From: Synechococcus sp. NB0720_010
Lineage (GTDB): Bacteria; Cyanobacteriota; Cyanobacteriia; PCC-6307; Cyanobiaceae
Direction of reading: 5' to 3'
NCBI RefSeq assembly: GCF_023078835.1
Contig: NZ_CP090898.1
Coordinates: 994,045-1,058,044 of the forward strand
DNA length: 64,000 bases
The notes under the pieces were generated by a model. It ran no database searches and had not been told where the DNA came from. It saw only the letters and a list, made by a program, of their open reading frames with translations. Positions 45,136-52,192 of this stretch are shown in pieces (the stretch's first letter is position 1; each line of letters opens with the position of its first letter). The translations under genes and the position numbers were made by a program.

Positions 45136-45833
45136 AGCAGGCCGCCTTCCACCACCAGGCGGGTGATGCCCTGGGCCACCAAATAGGAGGAGCGCCGCTG
45201 CAGCACATCGCTGTCGGGCACCTTGATCACCCGCTGGCTGCGGCCGCACTGGCGCTTGGCCTGGCGGGGATTGGTGAACAGCATCAGGGCCTGACGCGCC
45301 TGCTCCGCTTCCGGCAGGGAACCCAGCTCAGGGAATTCGTTGAGGGGCTTGGCCTGCAGCTCCACCACCTTGTCCACCAGCATGTAGACGCTGCTGGGCA
45401 GCAGTCCAGGAAGCAGGGGGATCGGATCGATCAGCTCCGCCGCTGGAACGCCGCCGAGGGATGCCACATCAAGGACGTCATCGCCGTCCTCGAAGGTCTC
45501 CTCATCGCCGTCCTCGCCGAAGTCATCGGCGTCATCGATCGCCAAGACGCCCGTATCCGCATCGTCGTCTGAGGACTCTTCCGGTTCGCTGGTCGTGGAC
45601 TCGGGCTCAGGAGCTGGAGCTTCAACAACGGCTGCGGGCTTGGCAGACGAGCGGCTGCGGGATTGCTTCTTGAGCTCAGCGAGCTCCTCGGCATCGATCC
45701 CAGCCTTCAGCACCCGGCTGACGGTGTTGGGGCTGCAGCCGTAGCTCGCCGCCAGGGCCTGGGCGGTTTCGCCCTGGCGGTAGCGAGCAACCAGCTCCTC
45801 TTTTTGGCCTTCAGTCAGCCGTGGAGCGGGCAT
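45114..45833 (-). CDS. HTH protein with long acidic linker
   Basis: A 239-aa protein. The first 50 residues form a resolvase-like helix-turn-helix: LTEGQKEELVARYRQGETAQALAA, SYGCSPNTVSRVLKAG. Next comes a very acidic Asp/Glu/Ser/Pro linker (about 70-130). A C-terminal domain about 100 residues long follows (LIDPIPLLPGLLPSSVYMLVDKVVELQAKPL, then QRVIKVPDSDVLQRRSSYLVAQGITRLVVEGGLLYSLPEA read in parts). It is conserved-looking and cyanobacterial in style, but I do not know its role. ATG at 45833. Confidence 0.75.
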   Translation of the reverse strand: MPAPRLTEGQKEELVARYRQGETAQALAASYGCSPNTVSRVLKAGIDAEELAELKKQSRSRSSAKPAAVVEAPAPEPESTTSEPEESSDDDADTGVLAIDDADDFGEDGDEETFEDGDDVLDVASLGGVPAAELIDPIPLLPGLLPSSVYMLVDKVVELQAKPLNEFPELGSLPEAEQARQALMLFTNPRQAKRQCGRSQRVIKVPDSDVLQRRSSYLVAQGITRLVVEGGLLYSLPEA

Positions 45834-45901
45834 GTGGACATCGTTCTCCAGCACACCACCATAGAAGCCTTGGCTCAGCTGGCACAATGCGTCAGATCCA
45901 A

Positions 45902-45975
45902 GCTCCCTTAGCTCAGCTGGATAGAGCAGCTGCCTTCTAAGCAGCCGGTCGTTGGTTCGAATCCAACAGGGGGCG
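45902..45975 (+). tRNA. tRNA-Arg (anticodon TCT)
   Basis: A complete cloverleaf: acceptor GCTCCCT/AGGGGGC (one T-G pair), D arm with AGCTCAGCTGGATAGAGC, anticodon stem GCTGC/GCAGC with loop CTTCTAA (anticodon TCT, reading AGA), T arm GTTGG-TTCGAAT-CCAAC, discriminator G. CCA is not encoded. Confidence 0.97.
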
Positions 45976-45976
45976 T

Positions 45977-46243
45977 TTAGAGCTCGTACTCCTCTTCAAA
46001 ACGCGCCATCAGGCCGTTGTAGAGCGCGAGGGTGCCCTCGGTTTCCTCGCAGAAGCCCTTGACCCGGTAGGCCTCGATCAGGTGGGAGAGCGAGGCGTGC
46101 ACCTGGGCGAAGGCCTGGGCGAATTCGTTCTGAATATCTTCATCGCGGATATCTCGGATCTTGGCGGTCATCAACTCAACCTTCCTCTGAGCGACGACCA
46201 TCGCGGCCTCCATCTCTTTGTTGAGTTTCCGGCGCTTCGCCAT
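45977..46243 (-). CDS. Small conserved-looking hypothetical protein
   Basis: An 88-aa protein starting MAKRRKLNKEMEAAMVVAQRKVELMTAK. It is mostly helical with a basic N-terminus and an acidic C-terminus (LMARFEEEYEL). No membrane segment. Not recognised as a named family. It lies one base from the tRNA-Arg end on the opposite strand. The ATG at 46243 is preferred over 46270 because the basic N-terminus begins there. Confidence 0.7.
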   Translation of the reverse strand: MAKRRKLNKEMEAAMVVAQRKVELMTAKIRDIRDEDIQNEFAQAFAQVHASLSHLIEAYRVKGFCEETEGTLALYNGLMARFEEEYEL

Positions 46244-46285
46244 CAATCCCGCTCTGGTTGAGCCCCACATCTACACCAGGGGGCG

Positions 46286-46525
46286 CTAGCGGTAGGGGAT
46301 GCAATCGAATCCGCGAGAGGTCTTGCCATCACTGGGTGCTCCCGCCACCCAACGGTGTCCCGTTGCAATGCAGGCCTTCAGGGTCGGCATCGGGACCTTG
46401 GTCACGGCCACGTCCTTGGGGCCGACCTTGTGGGGCTCAAAGGTGGAGCGCACCAACCAGGCCTCGTAGGCCATCGCCGCCGGCGCAGAGGCCCAGAGCA
46501 GACAGCCCAGCAGGAGACGCTTCAC
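46286..46525 (-). CDS. Small secreted hypothetical protein
   Basis: A 79-aa protein with a signal peptide (VKRLLLGCLLWASAPAAMA, GTG start at 46525) and a mature part of about 60 residues with two Cys (KACIATGHRW, GFDCIPYR), possibly a disulfide. The frame is open further upstream to 46594, but the signal peptide decides the start. Function unknown. Confidence 0.65.
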   Translation of the reverse strand: MKRLLLGCLLWASAPAAMAYEAWLVRSTFEPHKVGPKDVAVTKVPMPTLKACIATGHRWVAGAPSDGKTSRGFDCIPYR

Positions 46526-46569
46526 GGCGATGCAAGTGCTCGGCGCACCCTGCCATAGACGCCCCTGGG

Positions 46570-47580
46570 TTACAAACGAGCGGCGCTGATCCAATCGGCT
46601 CGGGGGTCACTGCTGCGCGCTGCCCGCAGCTGCTCCAGCAACTGCCGCTCCTGGTCGCTGTAGCGCGCCGGTTGCTTCAGGCTGAGGCTCAGCAGCAGGT
46701 CACCGCGACCTCCCTTGACCGGCCAGCCCTTGCCCTTGAGCCGCAGGCTCCGGCCGACGGCCATCGCCGGGGGCACCGTCACCGTCGCTTCTCCATCCGG
46801 CGTGGCCACGCGCACCTCACCGCCCAGGGCCAGCTCATCGAGGCTCAGGGGAAGATCCGCCTTGAGCTGGTCTCCGTCGAGGGTCCAGACCGGATGGTCC
46901 TGAACCTGAAGGGTGAGGTAAAGGTCGCCGCGGCGGCCAGTTCCAGGCTGAAGGTTGCCCTTGCCCTTGAGGCGCAGGCGACTGCCGGGCTTCACACCGG
47001 CGGGAATGCGCACCTGAACGCGCTCGTCATTAACCGCCAGGGTGCGCTCGCAGCCGCGGAAGGCCTCCGAGAAGGTCAGGTTGATGCTGGCCTCGGCATC
47101 GAGGTTCACCGGCGCCGCCTGACGGCCCGGGGCACCGGCAAAGCCGCCGCTGCCAAAGCCGCCGGGGAAGCCTGAGCCAAACCCGCCAAAGCCGCCAGGG
47201 GCGCCACCAAAACCACCACCCTGGAATCCGCCAGCCCCACCGCCGGGCCCGCCAAAGCGGCCCAGCAGGTCATTGACGAAGTCATCGAAATTGCCGTAGC
47301 GGCCGAAATCGACATCGACACCGCCTGGGCCTGGGCCAGCGCCGGCTTGACTCCAGTACTGCCCGAATTGCTCGTAGCGGCGACGCTTATCGGGGTCAGA
47401 GAGCACCTCATAGGCCTCACTGACTTCCTTGAATTTCGCCTCGGCGCCCTTATCCCCGGGATTCACATCCGGGTGGTACTGGCGCGCCAACTTGCGAAAG
47501 GCCTTCTTGATCGCGTCCGCATCAGCGCCACGCTCAACGCCCAGAACCTTGAAATAGTCGCGGTAACCGTTGGCGCTCAT
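46570..47580 (-). CDS. DnaJ-type cochaperone (CbpA-like, no zinc finger)
   Basis: A 336-aa Hsp40. J-domain at residues 5-72 with HPD in [15 protein letters not shown] long Gly/Phe-rich linker follows (about 95-170: [18 protein letters not shown] and similar). Two beta-barrel substrate-binding domains (DnaJ_C) complete it, with no CxxCxGxG zinc repeats, so it is class B (CbpA type). It stimulates DnaK. ATG at 47580 chosen ([15 protein letters not shown]). Confidence 0.94.
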   Translation of the reverse strand: MSANGYRDYFKVLGVERGADADAIKKAFRKLARQYHPDVNPGDKGAEAKFKEVSEAYEVLSDPDKRRRYEQFGQYWSQAGAGPGPGGVDVDFGRYGNFDDFVNDLLGRFGGPGGGAGGFQGGGFGGAPGGFGGFGSGFPGGFGSGGFAGAPGRQAAPVNLDAEASINLTFSEAFRGCERTLAVNDERVQVRIPAGVKPGSRLRLKGKGNLQPGTGRRGDLYLTLQVQDHPVWTLDGDQLKADLPLSLDELALGGEVRVATPDGEATVTVPPAMAVGRSLRLKGKGWPVKGGRGDLLLSLSLKQPARYSDQERQLLEQLRAARSSDPRADWISAARL

Positions 47581-47727
47581 CGCAGCAGCTGGGAAGGACC
47601 GATCAACGGCACCCTCAGTGTCCCAGCAGCGGGGTGGATTGAGCGAGGGGGAAAACAGGCGGAAGGCCGAACGCGTGACCACCTCCGCCATCGCCCTTAG
47701 GGTGCGGCCACCTGTTGTTCAAGCACC

Positions 47728-48165
47728 ATGGCTGGCCCCCGCAGCGTCCAAGTCCTGGGACGCCTGGCCCTGAGCCTGGGGCTGCTGCTCAGCACACCGG
47801 CACTACGACCTGCGGCCCAGGCCGCCGAAGAGCAGCCCGCGGCCGCTCGCCCCTCCACGGCTCGGCAACAACAGTTGGCCAAACACCTCAAGGCCCAGGG
47901 GTTTGTGGTCTATGGAGCCTGGTGGTGCCCCCACTGCAACACCCAAAAAGAACTCTTCGGCGTGGAGGCCATCGAACTCCTGCCCTACGTGGAGTGCGAC
48001 AAAGAAGAGGAGGGCCGCAAGCGCTGCATGGCCGCCAAGGTCCGCGCCTATCCGACCTGGGACTACCAGGGCGAGCGGCGTGAAGGGGTGATGTCCCTGG
48101 AGGAACTGGAGGTCTGGAGCAGCTTCTCGGGCGCTCAGTCCGAGTCGGCCACCCCAAAACAGTGA
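47728..48165 (+). CDS. Exported thioredoxin-like protein (VKOR-associated type)
   Basis: A 145-aa protein with an N-terminal signal sequence or anchor (to about residue 32), then a thioredoxin-like domain with active site W-C67-PH-C70 in VVYGAWWCPHCNTQKELFG, followed by VECDKEEEGRKRCMAAKVRAYPTW. This matches the Trx-like domain fused to cyanobacterial vitamin K epoxide reductase homologues, here free-standing. Likely a periplasmic or lumenal disulfide catalyst. No VKOR gene is adjacent. Its 3' end overlaps the convergent Nif11 gene. Confidence 0.85.
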   Translation: MAGPRSVQVLGRLALSLGLLLSTPALRPAAQAAEEQPAAARPSTARQQQLAKHLKAQGFVVYGAWWCPHCNTQKELFGVEAIELLPYVECDKEEEGRKRCMAAKVRAYPTWDYQGERREGVMSLEELEVWSSFSGAQSESATPKQ

Positions 48166-48416
48166 ATCAGGGCATCACCCCAGGTGTTCACCCGTTGAAG
48201 CTGAGCGTCATCGGCTTTGGATAGCGCCTCGCCATGGGCTCTGAGCACCGCCGGTTTGCTCAGGCTGAAGCCATGGCTCTGGGCGATCGAGAGGATGTCA
48301 TCCACACCCGTCGCGGCGTGGATGCGGTCGCGAATGGCCTGGTTGTTCCCCACCTTGGACAGGAACGCTTTGAGATCAGCGGCAGACACGCAGCGCAGCG
48401 CGAGATTCCTCTCCAT
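48135..48416 (-). CDS. Nif11-family protein
   Basis: A 93-aa protein with a Nif11 domain: SAADLKAFLSKVGNNQAIRDRI, AATGVDDILSIAQSHGFSLS. In picocyanobacteria this domain serves as the leader of lanthipeptide precursors (prochlorosins), but no double-Gly site and no Cys/Ser/Thr-rich core follow, so it is probably a stand-alone member of unknown function. No lanthipeptide synthetase lies nearby. ATG at 48416 chosen. It overlaps the thioredoxin-like gene by 31 bases at the 3' end. Confidence 0.78.
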   Translation of the reverse strand: MERNLALRCVSAADLKAFLSKVGNNQAIRDRIHAATGVDDILSIAQSHGFSLSKPAVLRAHGEALSKADDAQLQRVNTWGDALIHCFGVADSD

Positions 48417-48452
48417 GCTGAGTACGACGCCCTGATTTGGCTGCATCGGCCC

Positions 48453-48653
48453 ATGAAATTGCACGTCGCCAATGCGGTCGCGGTCTCCCTGCTCTCGACG
48501 GCCGTCTTGGTGCTGGCCTTCAAGGACAACCAGTGCACGACTCCCGCCCCAGCCACAGCTCCTCAAGCGGCGACGAGTCCCGCACCACGGCCAGCCGTCA
48601 ACGCCCCAGCCCCCCAGAGACCCCGCGCTCAGCGGGAGCTGGGGAAGTTTTAA
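48453..48653 (+). CDS. Small Pro/Ala-rich exported protein
   Basis: A 66-aa protein: one hydrophobic N-terminal segment (KLHVANAVAVSLLSTAVLVLAF) followed by a Pro/Ala/Gln-rich tail ending in Arg-rich QRPRAQRELGKF. Probably membrane-anchored with a disordered exposed tail. Not recognised. Divergent from the Nif11 gene, with 36 bases between the start codons. Confidence 0.5.
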   Translation: MKLHVANAVAVSLLSTAVLVLAFKDNQCTTPAPATAPQAATSPAPRPAVNAPAPQRPRAQRELGKF

Positions 48654-48755
48654 AGCGCCTATTTCTTTAGCCGTCGCAAATTGAGACCAACGTCACCTCA
48701 GACCGTGGCGTCCCTCAACAACTTCAACCCCCAACCGGGCGAGCTTGTGATCAGC

Positions 48756-48789
48756 GGGGAACACATCCCCCTCTCCTCACTCCTCACAC
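48756..48789 (+). promoter_or_regulatory. Yfr1-like hairpin plus ACTCCTCACAC in the leader of the next gene
   Basis: A hairpin GGGGA/TCCCC (48756-48760 with 48766-48770, loop ACACA) is followed by the 11-base sequence ACTCCTCACAC (48779-48789), which is the invariant single-stranded core of the cyanobacterial small RNA Yfr1. The second hairpin and terminator of Yfr1 are missing. The ATG of the next gene follows nine bases later. Either a leader element that mimics Yfr1 or a chance match in a pyrimidine-rich leader. Confidence 0.35.
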
Positions 48790-48798
48790 GCTCCTCCC

Positions 48799-49452
48799 AT
48801 GACCTCCCTCTCCTTCTTCCGTCAAGGCTTCACTGGCATCACCGCCGCTGCACTTGCCGGCTCCTCCCTCCTGGCCATCACCACCAACGCTCAAGCCGCT
48901 TCCCTCGATTACGACTGCTTCTCTCGGCAAACCGGTGAGCTGCTCGTCAAGTCCGCCATCGACATGACCAGCCTTGATCTCGCCTGCCTCGCCAGTGCAG
49001 AGGCCATGGTCCAAGGACAACACAACCCCAACCTCAACGTCGTCTACACCACCCAACCCGCTCCCGTTCAGTCCTCCTCCTCGGGAGAAGCCTTCCTCGG
49101 TGGCGTCGTCGGCGGCATCCTCGGTGGCGTCATTGAAGGCTCCATGAACCGTGACCGCTCCTACGACCACGGCTACGACCATGGCCATGGCGGTCGTCCA
49201 GGCGGCGGCAAAAAAGGCGGACGCATCCACATCCCCCAAGGGCCCAAGAGCACCGTCTACCGCAAACAACCCGGTATCCCTGGCCTTCCTGCCCTTGGCA
49301 AAAAGTCGGACACCCTTTCCGCCAATCGCTTCTCCGGTCTTTCGAACATCCCCAACCGGAGCATCAAAGGCCTTGGTAATAGCAACCTGCTCAAGGTCAA
49401 CCGCACGGCTCCTCTGCAGCGCATCCAACCCCTCGGTGGCCTCGGCCTCTAA
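48799..49452 (+). CDS. Secreted glycine-zipper hypothetical protein
   Basis: A 217-aa protein with a signal peptide (to about residue 33, ...NAQAA). A short conserved-looking part with two Cys (DYDCFSRQTGELL, LDLACLASAEAM) is followed by a glycine-zipper helix (GEAFLGGVVGGILGGVIEG), a His/Gly/Asp-rich stretch (DHGYDHGHGGRPGGG) and a basic tail rich in Leu/Asn. The zipper suggests membrane insertion or self-assembly. Function unknown. It has its own terminator. Confidence 0.75.
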   Translation: MTSLSFFRQGFTGITAAALAGSSLLAITTNAQAASLDYDCFSRQTGELLVKSAIDMTSLDLACLASAEAMVQGQHNPNLNVVYTTQPAPVQSSSSGEAFLGGVVGGILGGVIEGSMNRDRSYDHGYDHGHGGRPGGGKKGGRIHIPQGPKSTVYRKQPGIPGLPALGKKSDTLSANRFSGLSNIPNRSIKGLGNSNLLKVNRTAPLQRIQPLGGLGL

Positions 49453-49470
49453 AACCCACCCACCCACTCC

Positions 49471-49505
49471 AAAGCCCCCAGCCGCTACGCGGACTGGGGG
49501 CTTTC
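49471..49505 (+). terminator. Terminator with two-tier stem
   Basis: Outer stem AAAGCCCCCAG/CTGGGGGCTTT (49471-49481 with 49494-49504); the loop itself can form CCGC/GCGG. Followed by a short pyrimidine run CTCTT. Serves the preceding gene; the stem also has A-rich 5' flanks, so it could act on both strands with the DUF3747 gene end. Confidence 0.85.
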
Positions 49506-49528
49506 TCTTACGGCCTTAACTCCGGCGC

Positions 49529-50119
49529 TCAGTTCACCCCGGCGCGAGCAACAGCCTGATCAGCGCTCTGCCGGTACAGATACAGATGACCCAAACCGCG
49601 GTTCCCGTACTGACGACGGCGCAGTTCCCAGCCCGGCTCAAAGCTCAGCTTCAGGAAACCAGCTCCATCGCCGCCGGCACGCGCCACCACATAGCTCGCC
49701 GCCCCCTCGCGGCCACTGCTTGAGATCGCCATCAGCTTGACATCGCCCTCTTCCTTCACAACGCTCAATCTGTAGCTCGTGCCCTTGTCCTCATTGCCAA
49801 TCCGCACCGAGTAGCCGTTGCTGTCGACATAGCGGCTGCAGATCCCGCTGAAATCAAATTCGCTCAGCAGCGGATTCACAACCGTCGGGCTTCCTGCATG
49901 CTCCTTAAAGCAAGGACGCTTCTGCGACACCTGCTCGTAGATGTTCAGCTGTGAGCGCGCACTGCTGCCGATGGGTGCTGCGACCATCACAAAGTTCTGC
50001 TCGATCACCGGCTGCGCCGTAAACACCGAGGCCTCCGCCGCAGGTGCCAGGGCACCCGTGGCGCTCAATCCCATCACAACAGCGGCGGCGGCGCGGGCGG
50101 GAAAGCGAGTGCTGAACAT
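49529..50119 (-). CDS. DUF3747-domain secreted protein
   Basis: A 196-aa protein with a signal peptide (to about residue 31, ...AAEAS). The mature part matches the cyanobacterial DUF3747 pattern: FTAQPVIEQNFVMVAAPIG, PLLSEFDFSGICSRYVDSNGYSVR and the ending PGWELRRRQYGNRGLGHLYLY. Thought to be periplasmic or surface-associated; function unknown. ATG at 50119 chosen. A CRP-type site lies about 92 bases upstream of the start. Confidence 0.87.
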   Translation of the reverse strand: MFSTRFPARAAAAVVMGLSATGALAPAAEASVFTAQPVIEQNFVMVAAPIGSSARSQLNIYEQVSQKRPCFKEHAGSPTVVNPLLSEFDFSGICSRYVDSNGYSVRIGNEDKGTSYRLSVVKEEGDVKLMAISSSGREGAASYVVARAGGDGAGFLKLSFEPGWELRRRQYGNRGLGHLYLYRQSADQAVARAGVN

Positions 50120-50210
50120 CGATCTCTGGAGGTTGCGGGAGGGTGATCTCCTCGATGCATTTACCTTTCCAGAAACAAAATTCCCCCGCCGGATCCAGCT
50201 CAACCATCCC

Positions 50211-50226
50211 TGTGACCTTGCTCACA
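50211..50226. promoter_or_regulatory. Perfect CRP-type binding site
   Basis: TGTGA (50211-50215), six bases, TCACA (50222-50226). This is the exact consensus of CRP and of cyanobacterial SYCRP1-type cAMP receptor proteins. It sits 92 bases upstream of the DUF3747 start codon (minus strand), a usual distance for an activator site with a short leader. No CRP gene is in this window. Confidence 0.6.
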
Positions 50227-50238
50227 GCCGGCAATAAC

Positions 50239-50265
50239 AAAGCCGGCACCCAAGGGCACCGGCTT
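50239..50265 (-). terminator. Minus-strand terminator-like hairpin
   Basis: AAGCCGG/CCGGCTT (50240-50246 with 50259-50265), an internal 2x2 loop, then CCC/GGG. On the minus strand the stem is followed by TTTGTTATT. It would end transcripts coming from the VOC gene side or from the structured stretch at 50302-50445. Confidence 0.6.
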
Positions 50266-50445
50266 CGAGCAATGGATTCGGTCGGAGCTTCTGAAGGAGG
50301 CACACCTGGGGCCAAGGATCCAGGTGTCAAGCGGTGGGTCTCCTGGGGCACCTCAGGCGGTGCAGATGGAGTGCCGTCAAAACTGACGGCCCGCTCACAA
50401 GCGGTAGAAGACTGTTGGAGCAGGGACCTTCGGTCAGCTCGCTCC
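50239..50445 (-). ncRNA. Candidate structured RNA, non-coding stretch
   Basis: The region 50120-50552 has no convincing gene. Within it a series of perfect stems occurs: ACACCTGG/CCAGGTGT (50302-50327), GCCGTCA/TGACGGC (50373-50390, loop AAAC), CCGCT/AGCGG (50391-50404, loop CACA), and GGAGC/GCTCC (50417-50445) enclosing GACC/GGTC. The terminator-like hairpin at 50239-50265 has its T-run on the minus strand, so a minus-strand transcript of about 200-300 bases is the best reading. No signature of RNase P RNA, SRP RNA or 6S RNA was found. Confidence 0.4.
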
Positions 50446-50552
50446 TGAGGACTGGTTCGGTGGAGTGTCGGTCACATCCGCCTCCGAGATCGATGGGCCC
50501 AGCATCGGACCGCCCCAGGCTCTGGGCAATCCGAGTTAATGCCCATTGCCCC

Positions 50553-50993
50553 TCAGCGCAGGTCCTGGTCGCCGACCTGGGACTGATCCCTGCAGCCCAA
50601 CACCGCTTCGCTGTGGGTGTAGTGCTTGAACTCCAGCCAGTTGGCACTGGGATCCTGAACAAACAGGGTGTGATGCTCCAGCGGACCACCGGAGTAGCGG
50701 CACTTGGGGGGCACAGAGAAGAGGCAGCCCCTGCGCTCCAGCTGCAGCCTCAGCTGCTCCCAACGGGTGAAGGTCTCAAAGACCAGCCCGAAATGTCGGG
50801 GATAGATCCCAGGCTGCCCCGGCTCCAGAAGCTGGGGCGTGTTTTGCAAGACCAACTGGTGGCCCTGGAAATCAAGAATCGAGGCCTGCTCACTCCTGCG
50901 CCCGGGCTGGCAGTCCAAGGCCTGGACGTACCAGTCATGACTGCGTTGCAGGTCAATCGCTGGAATCGAGAGATGAAAGCAAGGCCGAACCAC
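50553..50993 (-). CDS. VOC (glyoxalase/dioxygenase fold) family protein
   Basis: A 146-aa protein, GTG start. Two beta-alpha-beta-beta-beta modules: PCFHLSIPAIDLQRSHDWYV with a His metal ligand, then QLVLQN, PRHFGLVF (second ligand), GGPLEHHTLFVQDPSANWLEFKHYT with the final Glu ligand. Such proteins are lyases, isomerases or dioxygenases using a divalent metal; the substrate is unknown. A short Cys-rich gene precedes it by nine bases. Confidence 0.85.
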   Translation of the reverse strand: MVRPCFHLSIPAIDLQRSHDWYVQALDCQPGRRSEQASILDFQGHQLVLQNTPQLLEPGQPGIYPRHFGLVFETFTRWEQLRLQLERRGCLFSVPPKCRYSGGPLEHHTLFVQDPSANWLEFKHYTHSEAVLGCRDQSQVGDQDLR

Positions 50994-51002
50994 GGCGTGC
51001 CC

Positions 51003-51176
51003 CTAAGCCAGGACGGGCCTGGAGAAACGGCCGTTGCAGGCTTTCCAGAACTGGGACTGGGGACTCAGCACCGCCCCATGCAGGCTGCAGAACCCATGGC
51101 AGCTCGGATCACCCTTGACGAAGGGGCAACCAGAACAGTGCAGCTGCAATTGGCAACGCAGAGACGCCAACTGCAA
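51003..51176 (-). CDS. Small Cys-rich protein, possible metal binder
   Basis: A possible 57-aa protein from a TTG at 51176, preceded by AGGGGAGAG as ribosome-binding site. Codon use has the high-GC third-position pattern of neighbouring genes. Six Cys and two His in the core: C8-x5-C14-x2-C17-x8-C26-H-x2-C30-x2-H33 and C47, resembling an Fe-S or zinc-binding protein. It ends nine bases before the VOC gene on the same strand. Not recognised as a family. The frame continues upstream without an ATG near the conserved-looking part. Confidence 0.45.
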   Translation of the reverse strand: MQLASLRCQLQLHCSGCPFVKGDPSCHGFCSLHGAVLSPQSQFWKACNGRFSRPVLA

Positions 51177-51308
51177 CTCTCCCCTGGAGCCATGGGCTGG
51201 CACAGCGTGGGGGGAATGAAACACGGACTGGATCCCTTGAAGCGCGTGCCCCCGGTCTAGGAACGCTGCTCCAATTCGGCCAACCCAAAGGAGCGAACGC
51301 AAACACCG

Positions 51309-51479
51309 GTGGCAGCAGCCAGCCGCGATGGCTACGACAGAACCAGTCGAAGCGATGCGGTGGAAGACGGACTCCTTGGACTCGCAGGGCTCGTGATACT
51401 CCTGGCCCTGGCCGGTTTTGGCCTGCAGGAACTGGCGGTTGAACTGAGAAATGCCCAGGATCACCCCACCACAGAGTGA
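51309..51479 (+). CDS. Possible small single-span membrane protein
   Basis: A possible 56-aa protein from GTG at 51309 (or 39 aa from GTG at 51360) with one transmembrane helix (DGLLGLAGLVILLALAGFGL) and an acidic tail ELAVELRNAQDHPTTE. AAAGGAG lies upstream but about 15 bases from the first GTG, which is too far for an ideal site. Low certainty; included because the hydrophobic segment and codon pattern look real. The rest of 51177-51518 shows nothing. Confidence 0.35.
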   Translation: MAAASRDGYDRTSRSDAVEDGLLGLAGLVILLALAGFGLQELAVELRNAQDHPTTE

Positions 51480-51518
51480 AGCCGCAGCCGCCTGGGGCGA
51501 TCAGGCGCTAGAGGTGGG

Positions 51519-51722
51519 ATGGATGCCGCCCAATCCATGGCCCTTCAACGACTGCGCTCGATCAAAAAGCGCCTGATGCAATCAATGGACCGCCTCACCC
51601 AAGGGGGATCCAAACGGGCCTACACCAAAAAAGTCCTCAGCCAGAAAAGCCAGGAGGCCTACGAAGTCGTCTGTGGGGTGGCCGGCTGCGTTCTCAAAAA
51701 GAAAGACGTCTCCAAGTCCTGA
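51519..51722 (+). CDS. Small basic hypothetical protein
   Basis: A 67-aa protein rich in Lys/Arg: MALQRLRSIKKRLMQSMDRL, SKRAYTKKVLSQKSQEAY, ending CVLKKKDVSKS, with two Cys (VVCGVAGC). GAGGTGGG directly precedes the ATG at 51519. Followed by a good terminator. No family recognised; a nucleic-acid-binding role is conceivable from charge only. Confidence 0.55.
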   Translation: MDAAQSMALQRLRSIKKRLMQSMDRLTQGGSKRAYTKKVLSQKSQEAYEVVCGVAGCVLKKKDVSKS

Positions 51723-51785
51723 GTAGACGTACCCATGGCAACCCCTACCGGGAGCGCTTCGATGGGCTCGGCAAATGGGAACCTC

Positions 51786-51815
51786 AACCGCGGCTGGGAA
51801 TCCGCGGTTTTTTTT
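51786..51815 (+). terminator. Intrinsic terminator
   Basis: Stem AACCGCGG/CCGCGGTT (51786-51793 with 51102-type partner at 51802-51809), 8-base loop, followed by a T-run to 51815. Ends the small basic protein gene. Confidence 0.9.
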
Positions 51816-51884
51816 ATGGCCAGCGAGCTGAAGCACCGCATGAAGAAGGGGCCTCCCAGCCCCCATGGATCATTTGGTTGATAA

Positions 51885-52117
51885 GGCTGATCTGACCCCA
51901 TCTCCCTTAATTAGGGTCAGGCAGCCACAGGGGCGGTCTGACGGGAGAAACGAACGATGTTGTTCGCTGTTACGGGTTCGCTCTTACCGAGCAGGCTTCA
52001 GTCACCCTCCTCATGCCCCGTCGAAACCATTGCAGCCCCTTGAAGTGGAGCTGAGCGGAATCGAACCGCTGTCCGAAACACTGGTGTGAGCCACCTAGTC
52101 CGGTCGAGACCGGACCC
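51885..52117 (-). ncRNA. ssrA: Two-piece (circularly permuted) tmRNA
   Basis: On the minus strand the 3' acceptor half comes first: T arm AGCGG-TTCGATT-CCGCT (52054-52070) and CAGCTCC plus discriminator A (ending at 52046). After a 6-base spacer CTTCAA (52040-52045) comes the 5' half beginning GGGGCTG (52039), pairing with CAGCTCC with a G3-U pair as in tRNA-Ala, then GGTTTCGACGGGG. The tag frame (51917-51967) encodes ANNIVRFSRQTAPVAA and stops at TGA. tmRNA rescues stalled ribosomes and tags proteins for proteolysis. Outer ends are approximate; a hairpin GGGGC/GCCCC near 51848-51864 may terminate it. Confidence 0.93.
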
Positions 52118-52192
52118 CCTCATTCTGCAGGGTCAACGCACAATGGGAGAGGCCTCCATCGAGGAGGACAACCGCCCCAGTCGATTGAGGTC

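Noticed and set aside
50334-51260. 308-aa plus-strand open frame
   Set aside because: It is antisense to the VOC gene and crosses the structured non-coding stretch; no domain pattern.
51865-52089. 74-aa plus-strand open frame
   Set aside because: It lies opposite the tmRNA.
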